A stretch of DNA of 64,000 bases from Catonella morbi ATCC 51271 (GTDB lineage Bacteria; Bacillota; Clostridia; Lachnospirales; Lachnospiraceae): positions 211,571 to 275,570 of the forward strand of contig NZ_KI535366.1 in the NCBI RefSeq assembly GCF_000160035.2, given 5' to 3'. Shown here piece after piece: positions 54,390 through 63,470 of the stretch. A program made the position numbers and the translations under genes. Numbering within the stretch: the stretch's first letter is position 1; each line of letters starts with the position of its first letter. The notes under the pieces were generated by a model that ran no database searches, was not told where the DNA came from, and saw only the letters and a list, made by a program, of their open reading frames with translations.

Positions 54390-55118
54390 TTATTTTCCAA
54401 ACTCCTTAAAATAAGCATCTATTCCATCTGCCATACCTTCAGCCATCTTCTTCTGATAAGAAGAGGTATTTAATGCCCTGTCTTCTGCCTCATTGGTCAA
54501 ATATCCCATTTCTACTATAGTTACAGGAACCTGAGCCCAGTTTATTCCGCTCATGGTATCGGTTTCCCAAACATATTGTTTTTTGCATCCTGATTTTGCT
54601 ACAACACCATCAAGTACCTTTTCGGACAATAACTTACTTTTAGAATATAAGCCTGCATTAAAAGGATTCTTCTTAGTCTGGCAGATAGTCATTGCTCCAT
54701 TTACAGACTTATTTGCAGCACCGTTAGCATGGATTCTGATAAATACATCAGCCTTGGCTTCATTCGCAATTGCTGCTCTTTCAGAGTTGCTCATATTTAC
54801 ATCATTTTTTTCTCTGCACATAATTACTTTGTAGCCGCGTTTCTTAAGTATTTTCTTTAACTTTTTAGCCACCTTAAGAGCAAGACTATATTCGGTCTGC
54901 TTGGTCCATAGCCCACCGGTACCGCCTGTTACCTTAAATTTAGTGGTTTTTGCTCCCGGACCTATAGGCTCTTTTTCAAGGTTAGCCTTAGCCTGATGTC
55001 CGGCATCTATACAAATAATTTTTTTATCAGTTTTAGCAGCACTAACAGTGGACACATTATTAATCCAAACAGCTAAAAACATTGACAAAACCAATAAAAC
55101 ACTTAATACCTTTCTCAT
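54390..55118 (-). CDS. Small secreted N-acetylmuramoyl-L-alanine amidase
   Basis: A 242-residue Amidase_3 protein. A signal peptide (residues about 1-27) is followed by the zinc amidase domain: KIICIDAGHQAKANLEKEP, EYSLALKVAKKL, VFIRIHANGAANK and the catalytic Glu in VTIVEMGYLTNEAEDR. It splits peptidoglycan stem peptides from muramic acid. The ATG at 55118 has AAGGAGG upstream. It stands alone with its own terminator. Confidence 0.92.
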   Translation of the reverse strand: MRKVLSVLLVLSMFLAVWINNVSTVSAAKTDKKIICIDAGHQAKANLEKEPIGPGAKTTKFKVTGGTGGLWTKQTEYSLALKVAKKLKKILKKRGYKVIMCREKNDVNMSNSERAAIANEAKADVFIRIHANGAANKSVNGAMTICQTKKNPFNAGLYSKSKLLSEKVLDGVVAKSGCKKQYVWETDTMSGINWAQVPVTIVEMGYLTNEAEDRALNTSSYQKKMAEGMADGIDAYFKEFGK

Positions 55119-55278
55119 ATCTGCCTCCTTAATTCTAAACAACAATTCACCTTCCTAACAGCCAATCAATAATAAATCCGGCTTCAACACCAAATAAAAA
55201 TCTACATTCAATTTTACCACAATATCACAACGAGCGAAAGACTATTTCCTACTATTTAACATTCTATCACTAGCACTA

Positions 55279-55325
55279 AAATAATCCCCAATTATTCAAG
55301 CCATAGGTCACAATTCTTTTATTTG
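55279..55325 (+). repeat. Repeat family B, left-end fragment B8
   Basis: AATAATCCCCAATTATTCAA then GCCATAGGTCACAATTCTTT matches the left end of the element at 45370 (ACCCAAATTATTCAC...CCATAGGCACAGATC). The rest of the element is missing. Confidence 0.65.
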
Positions 55326-55345
55326 GGCTGAAATAAATTGTTGCA

Positions 55346-55389
55346 AAAAGGCAGCTACCCAAGATTTTACAATCTTTTGCAACTGCCTG
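55346..55389 (-). terminator. Terminator of the Na+ decarboxylase operon
   Basis: On the minus strand CAGGCAG and CTGCCTTTTT, with an inner AGAT/ATCT stem, form a terminator 30 bases after oadA. A second stem (GTTGCAAAA/TTTTGCAAC) overlaps it. Confidence 0.7.
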
Positions 55390-55420
55390 TTTTTATATCA
55401 TTCTAAACAAATTATATTAT

Positions 55421-56833
55421 TTATACCGGATACGCTCCGTTTGCTGTGTCAGCTACAGAACTGTCCACCTTTGTCTGCTGAGCTTTTCTGTATTTGAAGA
55501 ACTCAGTAGCAACCTGTGGGAACAATGCATAAGAGAGCACATCCTCATCCTGCTGTTTCCACTCTTTAACTTCTTCTTCAAACTTAGCAAGCTGTGGCTC
55601 GATAAGGTCAGCCGGTCTGCAGGTAATCGGTTTCTGATCTCCGATAGCCTTCTTAACAACCTCCGGATTGAAAGGCTTAACTGTCTCACCAAACTCACCG
55701 GAAAGAATCTTCTTTGACTCTTTGGTTATCATCTTATAGCGTTCGCCCTGAAGTACATTCAGAACTGCCTGAGTACCAACTATCTGTGAAGAAGGTGTAA
55801 CAAGAGGTGGCTCACCGAAATCAGCTCTTACTCTTGGAATCTCCTTAAGCACTTCCTCATACTTATCTTCCGCATGAGCTTCTTTAAGCTGTGACACAAG
55901 GTTTGAAAGCATACCGCCAGGTACCTGATAAAGCAGAGTCTTGATATCTACACCCAGTACCTTTGTATTCATAAGGCCGCTTGCAAGATATTTCTCACGA
56001 AGAGGACGGAAATAGTCTGCGATTTCAGCAAGTTTATTCTGATCAAGCCCTGTATCATACTCAGTTCCTTTAAATACTTCAACCATAACTTCTGTAGCCG
56101 GCTGGCTCGTTCCCATAGAAAGCGGACTCATGGCTGTGTCAATTATATTGGCACCGGCCTCAACAGACTTCATATAAGTCATAGCTGCAACACCTGATGT
56201 ATAGTGTGTATGCATTTCTATAGGAAGATTTGTTCCTTCACGAAGTACAGTAACAAGTTTTGTTGCCTCCACAGGTACAAGGAGTCCTGCCATATCCTTT
56301 ATACAAAGGGAATCGGCTCCCATTTCTTCAATGGCTTTAGCCTTAGCTTTCCAATAGTCGAGTGTATAAGCCTCTCCTAAGGTATAGGAAAGTGCTACCT
56401 GAGCGTGTCCGCCTTCCTTCTTAGATGCATTAACTGCAGTCTGAAGATTGCGAAGATCATTGAAACAGTCAAAAATTCTGATTATATCTATACCGTTTGC
56501 AAGTGATTTCTGTACAAAGTACTCAACTACATCATCTGAATAATGGTTGTATCCGAGGATGTTCTGACCTCTGAAAAGCATCTGAAGCTTTGTCTTCTTA
56601 AATCCTGCTTTAAGCTTACGCAGTCTCTCCCATGGATCTTCTTTTAAGAAACGAAGGCAGGCATCAAATGTAGCTCCACCCCAGCACTCAACTGCGTGAA
56701 AGCCAATCTCATCCATTTTGCCAATTATAGGAAGCATCTCTTCAGTCGTCATTCTTGTTGCGATAAGGGACTGATGTGCATCACGAAGGACAGTATCAAC
56801 TATCTTAACTGCCTTATTACCCTGTTCTGACAT
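55421..56833 (-). CDS. oadA: Oxaloacetate decarboxylase alpha / transcarboxylase 5S-like subunit
   Basis: A 470-residue TIM-barrel carboxyltransferase. It starts with VKIVDTVLRDAHQSLIATRMTTE; it has CWGGATFDACLRFL, the catalytic Lys and metal His in CIKDMAGLL and EMHTHYTSG, and a PYC-OADA C-terminal domain. It lacks a biotin-attachment domain, which is encoded separately in the operon. It transfers carboxyl groups between oxaloacetate or pyruvate and biotin. Last gene of the decarboxylase operon. Confidence 0.92.
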   Translation of the reverse strand: MSEQGNKAVKIVDTVLRDAHQSLIATRMTTEEMLPIIGKMDEIGFHAVECWGGATFDACLRFLKEDPWERLRKLKAGFKKTKLQMLFRGQNILGYNHYSDDVVEYFVQKSLANGIDIIRIFDCFNDLRNLQTAVNASKKEGGHAQVALSYTLGEAYTLDYWKAKAKAIEEMGADSLCIKDMAGLLVPVEATKLVTVLREGTNLPIEMHTHYTSGVAAMTYMKSVEAGANIIDTAMSPLSMGTSQPATEVMVEVFKGTEYDTGLDQNKLAEIADYFRPLREKYLASGLMNTKVLGVDIKTLLYQVPGGMLSNLVSQLKEAHAEDKYEEVLKEIPRVRADFGEPPLVTPSSQIVGTQAVLNVLQGERYKMITKESKKILSGEFGETVKPFNPEVVKKAIGDQKPITCRPADLIEPQLAKFEEEVKEWKQQDEDVLSYALFPQVATEFFKYRKAQQTKVDSSVADTANGAYPV

Positions 56834-56870
56834 ATGTTAATCTCCTTTATTAATCTAGAAAATTTATTAA

Positions 56871-57998
56871 TTATTTTACTCCGAAAATAGCCATAAATAC
56901 GCCGGCTGCAACCGCTGTACCGATAACTCCGGCAACATTAGGTCCCATAGCGTGCATAAGCAGGAAGTTTGAAGGATCCGCCTCAGAACCTACCTTTTGT
57001 GATACTCTGGCGGCCATAGGCACTGCCGATACTCCCGCCGAACCGATAAGAGGATTTATCTTTCCTCCCGTTAAATGGCAAAGCAGTTTACCAAAAAGCA
57101 CACCTGCTGCTGTAGCAACTGCAAATGCAATAAGACCAAGTCCAACAATTTTAAGTGTATCTATCTTTAAGAAAGCCTCAGCTGAAGTTGTAGCACCAAC
57201 TGATGTACCAAGTAAGATAACCACTATGTACATAAGTGCATTACTTGCAGTTTCCTGAAGCTGTTTAACCACTCCGCTCTCTCTGAAGAGATTACCAAGC
57301 ATAAGCATACCTACAAGAGGTGCTGTAGTAGGAAGAATAAGTGTAACAACTATAGTAACAACTATAGGAAAGAAAATTTTCTCAAGCTTACTTACAGGTC
57401 TAAGCTGCTCCATCTTGATTTTTCTTTCCTTCTCTGTTGTAAAAAGCTTCATAATAGGTGGCTGGATTATAGGAACAAGTGACATATATGAATATGCCGC
57501 AACCGCAATCGGTCCCATATATTCAGTCTGTCCAAGCTTACCTGCAAGGAAGATGGATGTAGGGCCGTCTGCACCGCCAATAATAGCGATAGCTGCAGCA
57601 GCCTTGTCATTAAAGCCAAGTAAGATAGCGAAGAAATAAGCCCCGAAAATACCGAACTGAGCAGCCGCACCCATAATAAAACTTATAGGGTTGGCAATCA
57701 GTGGACCAAAGTCGGTCATCGCACCTACTCCTAAGAATATAAGACAAGGAAGAATACTCCATTCATCAAGTAAGAAGAAGAAATGGAGAAGTCCACCCTC
57801 TTTCATAATATCCGGGTAGATATTTACAAGCAGCATACCAAAGGAAATAGGAACTAAAAGTAATGGCTCATATCCCTTTGCTATAGCCAGATACAAGAAC
57901 ACAAGAGCAATAAATATCATAAGAATATTGCCCCAGGACAGGTTGACAAATGCTGTCTGTCCTGCCAGGTTCTCGAGCATATTTGAAATATAGCTCAT
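56871..57998 (-). CDS. oadB: Na+-translocating decarboxylase beta subunit
   Basis: A 375-residue integral membrane subunit with about nine helices. Family motifs include [30 protein letters not shown] and the [18 protein letters not shown] block. It decarboxylates carboxybiotin and pumps two Na+ out, turning decarboxylation into a sodium gradient. It is shared by oxaloacetate, methylmalonyl-CoA and glutaconyl-CoA decarboxylases. Confidence 0.95.
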   Translation of the reverse strand: MSYISNMLENLAGQTAFVNLSWGNILMIFIALVFLYLAIAKGYEPLLLVPISFGMLLVNIYPDIMKEGGLLHFFFLLDEWSILPCLIFLGVGAMTDFGPLIANPISFIMGAAAQFGIFGAYFFAILLGFNDKAAAAIAIIGGADGPTSIFLAGKLGQTEYMGPIAVAAYSYMSLVPIIQPPIMKLFTTEKERKIKMEQLRPVSKLEKIFFPIVVTIVVTLILPTTAPLVGMLMLGNLFRESGVVKQLQETASNALMYIVVILLGTSVGATTSAEAFLKIDTLKIVGLGLIAFAVATAAGVLFGKLLCHLTGGKINPLIGSAGVSAVPMAARVSQKVGSEADPSNFLLMHAMGPNVAGVIGTAVAAGVFMAIFGVK

Positions 57999-58033
57999 AG
58001 CTGATTACCTCCGTTTATTGTACAGTTATTGGT

Positions 58034-58402
58034 TTAGTTAAGAGACACAAGTAAAGCACCGGCTTCAACCTGATCACCAACTGCACAGGAAACGGAAGCT
58101 ATAGTTCCATCCTGAGGAGCAACTATGTCATTTTCCATCTTCATAGCCTCAAGTACGATAATTACATCACCTTTTTTAACTGTCTGACCTGCATTTGCCT
58201 TTATTGCTAAAATCTTACCCGGCATAGGTGCATTAACCTTAACCGCACCAACAGCACCACTTGCTGCAGGAGCTGATACTGCAGGCTTTGGAGCCGCCAC
58301 AGGTGCTGCACTTTTAACTACAGGAACCGCACCTGTGCTAACGCCCTCTTCAACAGTTACTTCATAAGCTGTTCCATTAACAGTAATTGTATATGTTTTC
58401 AT
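58034..58402 (-). CDS. Biotin carboxyl carrier protein of the decarboxylase
   Basis: A 122-residue carrier with an N-terminal helper segment (YTITVNGTAYEVTVEEG), an Ala/Pro-rich flexible linker (residues about 28-50) and a C-terminal biotinyl domain with the biotin Lys in EAMKMEND. It moves the carboxyl group from the transferase to OadB. GGA lies upstream of the start. Confidence 0.95.
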   Translation of the reverse strand: MKTYTITVNGTAYEVTVEEGVSTGAVPVVKSAAPVAAPKPAVSAPAASGAVGAVKVNAPMPGKILAIKANAGQTVKKGDVIIVLEAMKMENDIVAPQDGTIASVSCAVGDQVEAGALLVSLN

Positions 58403-58451
58403 AATAAAATTATCCTTTCAATTCATTAAAAATATTAGAAATATATTTGCA

Positions 58452-59228
58452 TTATGCGTTTTTCCAAGCACCATTGCCTTTTCTTCTTACTGAACGAACC
58501 ACCAGTCCATCAGCAGGAGCCTCTGCATTTTCAGAAGTATAAGCCATAATAGCTGCCATCATAACTGCTGTAAGCTCTGCTCCGCTTAAATCTTCACTCT
58601 GAACCTCAACAGTATTCACAGCTGCCTGAGTCACTTCAGACTGAGTTTCAGCTTTTTCCTTCTTAGCAAGGAATTTCGGAACTATACTTAAAGTCTTAAT
58701 TACGAGACTGATGAAAATAAGCACGAGGAAGATGAAAGCCATACCAAATACAGTATTTAAGGCTGCCTTCTCCATTTTCTGAGCAAGAGTCAGTTGCTGT
58801 TCAGCAGCAAGACTTGAAGGAATATACTGGTTATCCAGACTATTTTCATCAAATGTAGCCGTAAATTTAACCTTTCCTCCTTCAAACTCAATCATTTCTT
58901 CAAATTTAATAAAATCTTTACCTTCTACAATATTAGCACTTGCTTCATCAACTGACTTAAAACCGCCAACTTCTTCTTTAACCGAATTAAGGTTTTCAAT
59001 CATTGACAAAAGAAGTTTCTTAGACTTGCCTCCAATCTGAGCCTGGTCAATAGCTTCTTCAAGTTTGCCCTCTGCCCAATACCCGGCAAAGAAGCCGCCT
59101 GCCTGCATAACAGTTTCTTTATTATAAGACAAAGTCTCATTATCTGTCTTAGAGCTGCTTGCACAGCCACTAAGGAGCATAAAGCAGGAGAAAACGCTAA
59201 GCACTAATAACATTAGTCTTTTCTGCAT
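58452..59228 (-). CDS. OadG-like subunit fused to an N-terminal lipoprotein domain
   Basis: A 258-residue protein. The C-terminal part (about residues 145-220) has the single helix and Lys-rich tail of OadG/gamma subunits (GMAFIFLVLIFISLVIK). Before it lie a lipoprotein signal (LSGCASS, Cys at about 22) and an outside domain of some 115 residues. The usual OadG has only 60-100 residues. It holds the decarboxylase complex together at the membrane. The role of the extra domain is unknown. It follows mmdA by 18 bases. Confidence 0.8.
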   Translation of the reverse strand: MQKRLMLLVLSVFSCFMLLSGCASSSKTDNETLSYNKETVMQAGGFFAGYWAEGKLEEAIDQAQIGGKSKKLLLSMIENLNSVKEEVGGFKSVDEASANIVEGKDFIKFEEMIEFEGGKVKFTATFDENSLDNQYIPSSLAAEQQLTLAQKMEKAALNTVFGMAFIFLVLIFISLVIKTLSIVPKFLAKKEKAETQSEVTQAAVNTVEVQSEDLSGAELTAVMMAAIMAYTSENAEAPADGLVVRSVRRKGNGAWKNA

Positions 59229-59246
59229 ATTTACTTCCTCTCTATA

Positions 59247-60683
59247 TTAAATTGTGCTGTGTTTTTTATTCGGACGATGTTCTCTCTTTGTATATAACAT
59301 CTCAAAAGCATATACAAGCTGCTTTCTTGTTGACGCAGGTTCAATTATACTGTCCACAAAGCCTCTCTTAGCCGCAGCTACCGGGCTGTTCTGAAGTGCG
59401 GCATATTCACCTGCCTTCTCACTAATTGTAGCAGCATCCTTACCGTCATAAATTATTTCAGCCGCTAGTTTAGCATCCATCATACCGATTTCAGCATCAT
59501 TGTAAGCAAAAACAAGATCTGCTCCGATATGCTTTGAATTCATCGTAATATAAGCACTTCCGTAAGCTTTGCCTACAATAAGATTTACTTTAGGCACTGT
59601 AGCATTGGAAAAAGCTGCCGTAAGCTGTGATAATGCTCTTGCAATAGAACGCTCCTCACCTACTGATGAAGCAAAACCTGTTACAGAAGTGAGTGTAAGT
59701 ACAGGGATTGAAAATGAATCACAGAATTCTACGAAATGAGCTGCCTTATAAGCACCTGCCATTGTAAGCACCGTATCAAACTTCTTTGCTGCCTTACCGT
59801 CTTCACCAAGTAATTCACTGCGGTTTGCTACTGCTCCCACAATCGCTCCGTTAAGGCGAATAAAACCGATTACCATTTCTTTGGCACAATCTGCCTTTAA
59901 TTCTAAGAACCAGTTATTATCAGAAATCTCACGAAGAGCTACTGCCGTATCTTTAAGATGTGAGCCTAAACCTGCCGTTACTCTGTTTAAGTCATCCTCA
60001 CATTCACTGAGAACTCCTGTATCCTCATTATTTGAAGGAAGTATGGAAACAAGCTCTCTTGCTCTGGCAAGAGCTTCTGTATCATCCTCCGCAACTATAT
60101 CTACATTGCCTGATTCTGCCTGGAAAGCAGCACCTGCTGTATTACATTTAGCTGTGTAGTTATTATCTACCGCATTTGGTGAATTTACAAACAATTTAGC
60201 ATTTTCCTTCGTCATAATGACAAAATCGCTGATAGCTGCAGAAATTGCAGAACCACCGCCACAGGTACCGAGAATAACCGTAACTGTAGGAATAACTCCG
60301 CTTGCAAGTACCTGTCTTGCATATACCTTACCAAATGCATCAAGTGCATCTGTAGATTCCTCAAGACGCATACCCGCACAATCTGTAATTGCAACTACAG
60401 GAACACCAACCTTGGTAGCAAGATCATAAACATTAACTATCTGTCTTGCATGCATCTCGCCCATTGTTCCGCCCAGAGCATCTTTATCCTGACTGTAAAC
60501 ATAAACAAGACTACCGTCTATAAGACCATAGCCTGCAATTACACCATCACCAGGAACTTCTTTTTCATTAAGGTTGAAATCTGTACTTCTTTTTGTAATT
60601 AAAGCGCCAATTTCAACAAAACTGTTTTCGTCGAGCAGAGAAAGTATTCTATCTCTTGCTGACAGCACTGCTGTACTACCCAT
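59247..60683 (-). CDS. mmdA: Acyl-CoA carboxyltransferase subunit (MmdA-like)
   Basis: A 478-residue carboxyltransferase with two crotonase-like halves. Visible family parts are SARDRILSLLDENSFVEIG, GDGVIAGYGLIDG, VVAITDCAGMRLEE, GTCGGGSAISAA and the C-terminal GKAYGSAYITMNSK and AEIGMMDAKLAAEIIY. It removes the carboxyl from methylmalonyl-CoA (or a similar acyl-CoA) to biotin. It is the first gene of the operon, with a TTGTAC-TATAAT promoter. It is a little shorter than the usual 510-520 residues. Confidence 0.9.
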   Translation of the reverse strand: MGSTAVLSARDRILSLLDENSFVEIGALITKRSTDFNLNEKEVPGDGVIAGYGLIDGSLVYVYSQDKDALGGTMGEMHARQIVNVYDLATKVGVPVVAITDCAGMRLEESTDALDAFGKVYARQVLASGVIPTVTVILGTCGGGSAISAAISDFVIMTKENAKLFVNSPNAVDNNYTAKCNTAGAAFQAESGNVDIVAEDDTEALARARELVSILPSNNEDTGVLSECEDDLNRVTAGLGSHLKDTAVALREISDNNWFLELKADCAKEMVIGFIRLNGAIVGAVANRSELLGEDGKAAKKFDTVLTMAGAYKAAHFVEFCDSFSIPVLTLTSVTGFASSVGEERSIARALSQLTAAFSNATVPKVNLIVGKAYGSAYITMNSKHIGADLVFAYNDAEIGMMDAKLAAEIIYDGKDAATISEKAGEYAALQNSPVAAAKRGFVDSIIEPASTRKQLVYAFEMLYTKREHRPNKKHSTI

Positions 60684-60767
60684 TCTTAGCCCTCCATTAA
60701 ACTTAAGTTTGGTTTTTATAGATAATAAACTGAATTGTATAAAACATCCAACTTATTGCCAATTATA

Positions 60768-60796
60768 ATTATAAACTTATAATATGAAAAGTACAA
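60768..60796 (-). promoter_or_regulatory. Promoter of the decarboxylase operon
   Basis: On the minus strand TTGTAC (60796-60791) and TATAAT (60773-60768) with a 17-base spacer, about 85 bases before mmdA. Confidence 0.7.
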
Positions 60797-60846
60797 GTGG
60801 CATTTTATATTTTTTGTAAGATTCTTAAGATTTTTTATTATTTTTT

Positions 60847-61431
60847 TTAATCAGTTGCTTCTAAGTCCTCAAACGATAGCTGAGCCTCTTTTTCGGCCTC
60901 TATTTTAAACGAATCTTCCGTTTCCTGACTGATTACCGGCAAATCTTCAAGCGATTTAATTCCGAAAGACCGTAAGAAATCCTCAGTAGTACCGAATACC
61001 AGTGGTTTTCCCGGAGCCTGCAATCTGCCTGCTTCTTCAATAAGCCCGTATTCTATGAGTTTATTCACCGCATGATCTGACTTTACTCCTCTTATAGCCT
61101 CAATATCAGCCCTTGTAACAGGCTGTTTATAGGCAACTATTGAAAGGGTTTCAAGCAAAGCATCTGTGAGATTATGTTTTTTAGGTACATTCGTCACTTT
61201 AATCAAGGTTTCATACATATCTGCTTTAGTACACATTTGGAAAGAATCTTCCAATTCTATAATACTTATTCCATGTGCTTCGTCCTCATATTCATCCATC
61301 ATAGTATGAATAACTTTTCTGACTGTATCCTCATCAAGTTCTACTGCCTCTGCGATTGCGGTAAGTCTGACCGATTTGCCCATAGCAAAAAGTATTGCTT
61401 CTATCCGGGCCTTTAATTTCTTTAGTTCCAC
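60847..61431 (-). CDS. scpB: Segregation and condensation protein ScpB
   Basis: A 194-residue protein with two winged helices that joins ScpA and SMC to compact the chromosome. It has ARIEAILFAMGKSVRL, TDALLETLSIVAYKQPVTRADIEAIRGV and RLQAPGKPLVFGTTEDFLRSFG. It starts 3 bases after scpA in the same operon. Confidence 0.96.
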   Translation of the reverse strand: MELKKLKARIEAILFAMGKSVRLTAIAEAVELDEDTVRKVIHTMMDEYEDEAHGISIIELEDSFQMCTKADMYETLIKVTNVPKKHNLTDALLETLSIVAYKQPVTRADIEAIRGVKSDHAVNKLIEYGLIEEAGRLQAPGKPLVFGTTEDFLRSFGIKSLEDLPVISQETEDSFKIEAEKEAQLSFEDLEATD

Positions 61432-61434
61432 TTT

Positions 61435-62223
61435 CTATTCTTCTCCCATATCTTTATAATCTTCCAAAGTAAATATCTTCTCTTCAACGAATTCAATTAC
61501 TATATCAGAGTCCTTATCCTCCTGAACAGCCTTAAGCGCACCAACCTTCATAAGTTCAAGTACAGCTAAAAAGCTGACAACCACATGAAGTCTTGAAGGC
61601 TGATTTATAAGAAATTCTCTGAAACTGAAATATTTATGCTCTTTACCATAATTTTGAAGCCGGTTGACAGATTCGGACATACTGATAGGCTCTTTCTTTA
61701 TTTTCCCGAATGAACTCCTGATAGGATCAGTTTTATCTGCCTGCTTCTTAATAACAAAATTAAAGATGTTATGTAATTTCGCAAGAGTCAAATCACCTAT
61801 AATTTCACTGATTTCAGGTTTTTCCTCATATTCAGCCACTTCACTCGGTATGGTAGGCTCCTTAAAAATGAAGGAAGACGCAAAATCCTCCCTTCCTTTC
61901 AGAATTTCAGCGGAATACTTATACATCTTATATTCAAGCAGCCTGTTTACAAGGTCTTCTCTCGGATCTATTTCCTCTCCGTTCTCTTTTTCTTCTTTGG
62001 GCAGAAGCATTCGTGATTTAATATTAATTAACTGTGCCGCAACCAGAAGAAAGTCGCTCATCATGTCTAAATCAGCAGTTTTCATTTGATTTACATATTC
62101 CATATACTGGTCAGTAATCTCTGCAATCGGTATATCATAAATGTCTATTTTATTTTTTTCAATAAGATGAAGCAAAAGGTCAAGAGGACCTTCAAAAGCT
62201 TCAAGCTTAACTTCAATTCCCAT
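61435..62223 (-). CDS. scpA: Segregation and condensation protein ScpA
   Basis: A 262-residue kleisin that bridges the two heads of the SMC dimer. It begins EVKLEAFEGPLDLLLHLIEKNKIDIYDIPI and ends with the winged helix (VVSFLAVLELMKVGAL). Its start overlaps the metallophosphoesterase by 11 bases. Confidence 0.96.
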   Translation of the reverse strand: MGIEVKLEAFEGPLDLLLHLIEKNKIDIYDIPIAEITDQYMEYVNQMKTADLDMMSDFLLVAAQLINIKSRMLLPKEEKENGEEIDPREDLVNRLLEYKMYKYSAEILKGREDFASSFIFKEPTIPSEVAEYEEKPEISEIIGDLTLAKLHNIFNFVIKKQADKTDPIRSSFGKIKKEPISMSESVNRLQNYGKEHKYFSFREFLINQPSRLHVVVSFLAVLELMKVGALKAVQEDKDSDIVIEFVEEKIFTLEDYKDMGEE

Positions 62224-63058
62224 TTAATTTTTCTCCAAACTTTAATTCTACAAGCGTAAGCTCCGGCGGATTAAATATCCTAAGGTTTACGGTATGCATT
62301 CCGGCACCGCAGGAAACTATCATATTTTTACCCTCTTCTTTATATAAACCGCCTGAATATTTAGGAAATATAAAGAAATCAGGTCCCAATACTCCACCAA
62401 TCAAAGGAAGTCGCATTATTCCTCCATGCAAATGTCCTGAAAGGGTTAAATCCGCTCCCCATTTTTTGTAAGTATTGAAATAAACAGGTGAATGTGCCAT
62501 AAGTATACTGTAGTTTTTACCTTTAGTTCCCAGTTTATTCACTATATTATCAAGAGGCAACGGTATTCTTTTAAACTTTGGATAATATTCTCTCCCCAAA
62601 CTAAGCCCGTATATATCAATGCTTTCTTCATTTTCACCTGTAAAACTGTATACAGTATTATCAAGAAGTTTTACATTTAATTGGGCTAAAGCCGTTTCAT
62701 ATTCTTCCCAAAGCTTAGAATGCAGCTTTTCTTCATGGTTTCCCAAAGCATGTATAATGGTGTATTTTTTAGAAAGCTTTGAAAGTAAGTCTATTGATGT
62801 ATACACCGACTCACCGGATATAGGACTGTAACCTTCATTATATTTACAGTTTTCGCCTCCAACCACCATATCTCCGCCTATTAAGATGCAGTCAGGTTTC
62901 GCTTTCTCTATAAGGTGAATTAGTGCGGAATTTTCTTTTCCGTATATTTTACCATGCAAGTCAGATATAAAAATAAATCTGAAGCCATCAAAGGATAATG
63001 GCAGTTTCGGTGAGTATATCTGATATTTTTTCACATATAAGCCTTTTCCTATAATCAA
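62213..63058 (-). CDS. YkuE-like metallophosphoesterase
   Basis: A 281-residue calcineurin-type phosphoesterase. Metal motifs in order: FISDLHGKIYG (D-x-H), LIGGDMVVGG (GD), HALGNHEEKL (GNHE), ILMAHSPVYF and LTLSGHLHGGIM (GHxH). It begins the MPE-scpA-scpB unit and overlaps scpA. Close relatives are membrane-associated; here the N-terminus is not strongly hydrophobic. Substrate unknown. Confidence 0.88.
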   Translation of the reverse strand: MIIGKGLYVKKYQIYSPKLPLSFDGFRFIFISDLHGKIYGKENSALIHLIEKAKPDCILIGGDMVVGGENCKYNEGYSPISGESVYTSIDLLSKLSKKYTIIHALGNHEEKLHSKLWEEYETALAQLNVKLLDNTVYSFTGENEESIDIYGLSLGREYYPKFKRIPLPLDNIVNKLGTKGKNYSILMAHSPVYFNTYKKWGADLTLSGHLHGGIMRLPLIGGVLGPDFFIFPKYSGGLYKEEGKNMIVSCGAGMHTVNLRIFNPPELTLVELKFGEKLNGN

Positions 63059-63140
63059 GCATTATCCCCTTTCTTACAGTATTTAAATCAGTACTGTTGT
63101 GGATGATTCCACTCCCAGAACCCAAACAACATTTTAACAC

Positions 63141-63192
63141 AAAAATACCGACTATGATATATATTTTTAAATATTCATAATCGGCATTTTTT
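63141..63192. terminator. Bidirectional terminator between Fur-like gene and phosphoesterase
   Basis: AAAAATACCGACTATGATAT pairs with the AT-rich ATATTCATAATCGGCATTTT on the other side; T-runs lie on both strands. Confidence 0.75.
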
Positions 63193-63213
63193 AATAATTT
63201 AAATCTAAGTTAT

Positions 63214-63450
63214 TTACTTAACGATTTCTATGGTATCAATCCTATTTACTATTCCCATATCTTCAAGCTGCCTAATCATCCTGTATACTGTTGCCATTCC
63301 GACAGTTTTATCTTTCTCAGCCACCTGATAATATATATCCTTACAGGAATTAAAGTTATTGTTCATGATAACATCAATAATAAGCTTACGCTGTTTGGTA
63401 ATACGACAGCCATCATTTCTTAATCTTTCAATAACCTGTTCATTCGTCAT
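63214..63450 (-). CDS. Short Fur-family DNA-binding protein
   Basis: A 78-residue protein that equals only the N-terminal winged-helix half of Fur: RLRNDGCRITKQRKLIIDVIMNNN... CKDIYYQVAEKDKTVGMATVYRMIRQLEDMGIV. Complete Fur proteins have 130-150 residues with a metal-binding dimerisation half. Here the stop is followed by a terminator within 25 bases, so the second half is missing in this locus, not just frameshifted nearby. Either a truncated relic or a small regulator. Repeat A4 lies directly upstream. Confidence 0.75.
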   Translation of the reverse strand: MTNEQVIERLRNDGCRITKQRKLIIDVIMNNNFNSCKDIYYQVAEKDKTVGMATVYRMIRQLEDMGIVNRIDTIEIVK

Positions 63451-63470
63451 TTCAACAACCCCTTAATATA

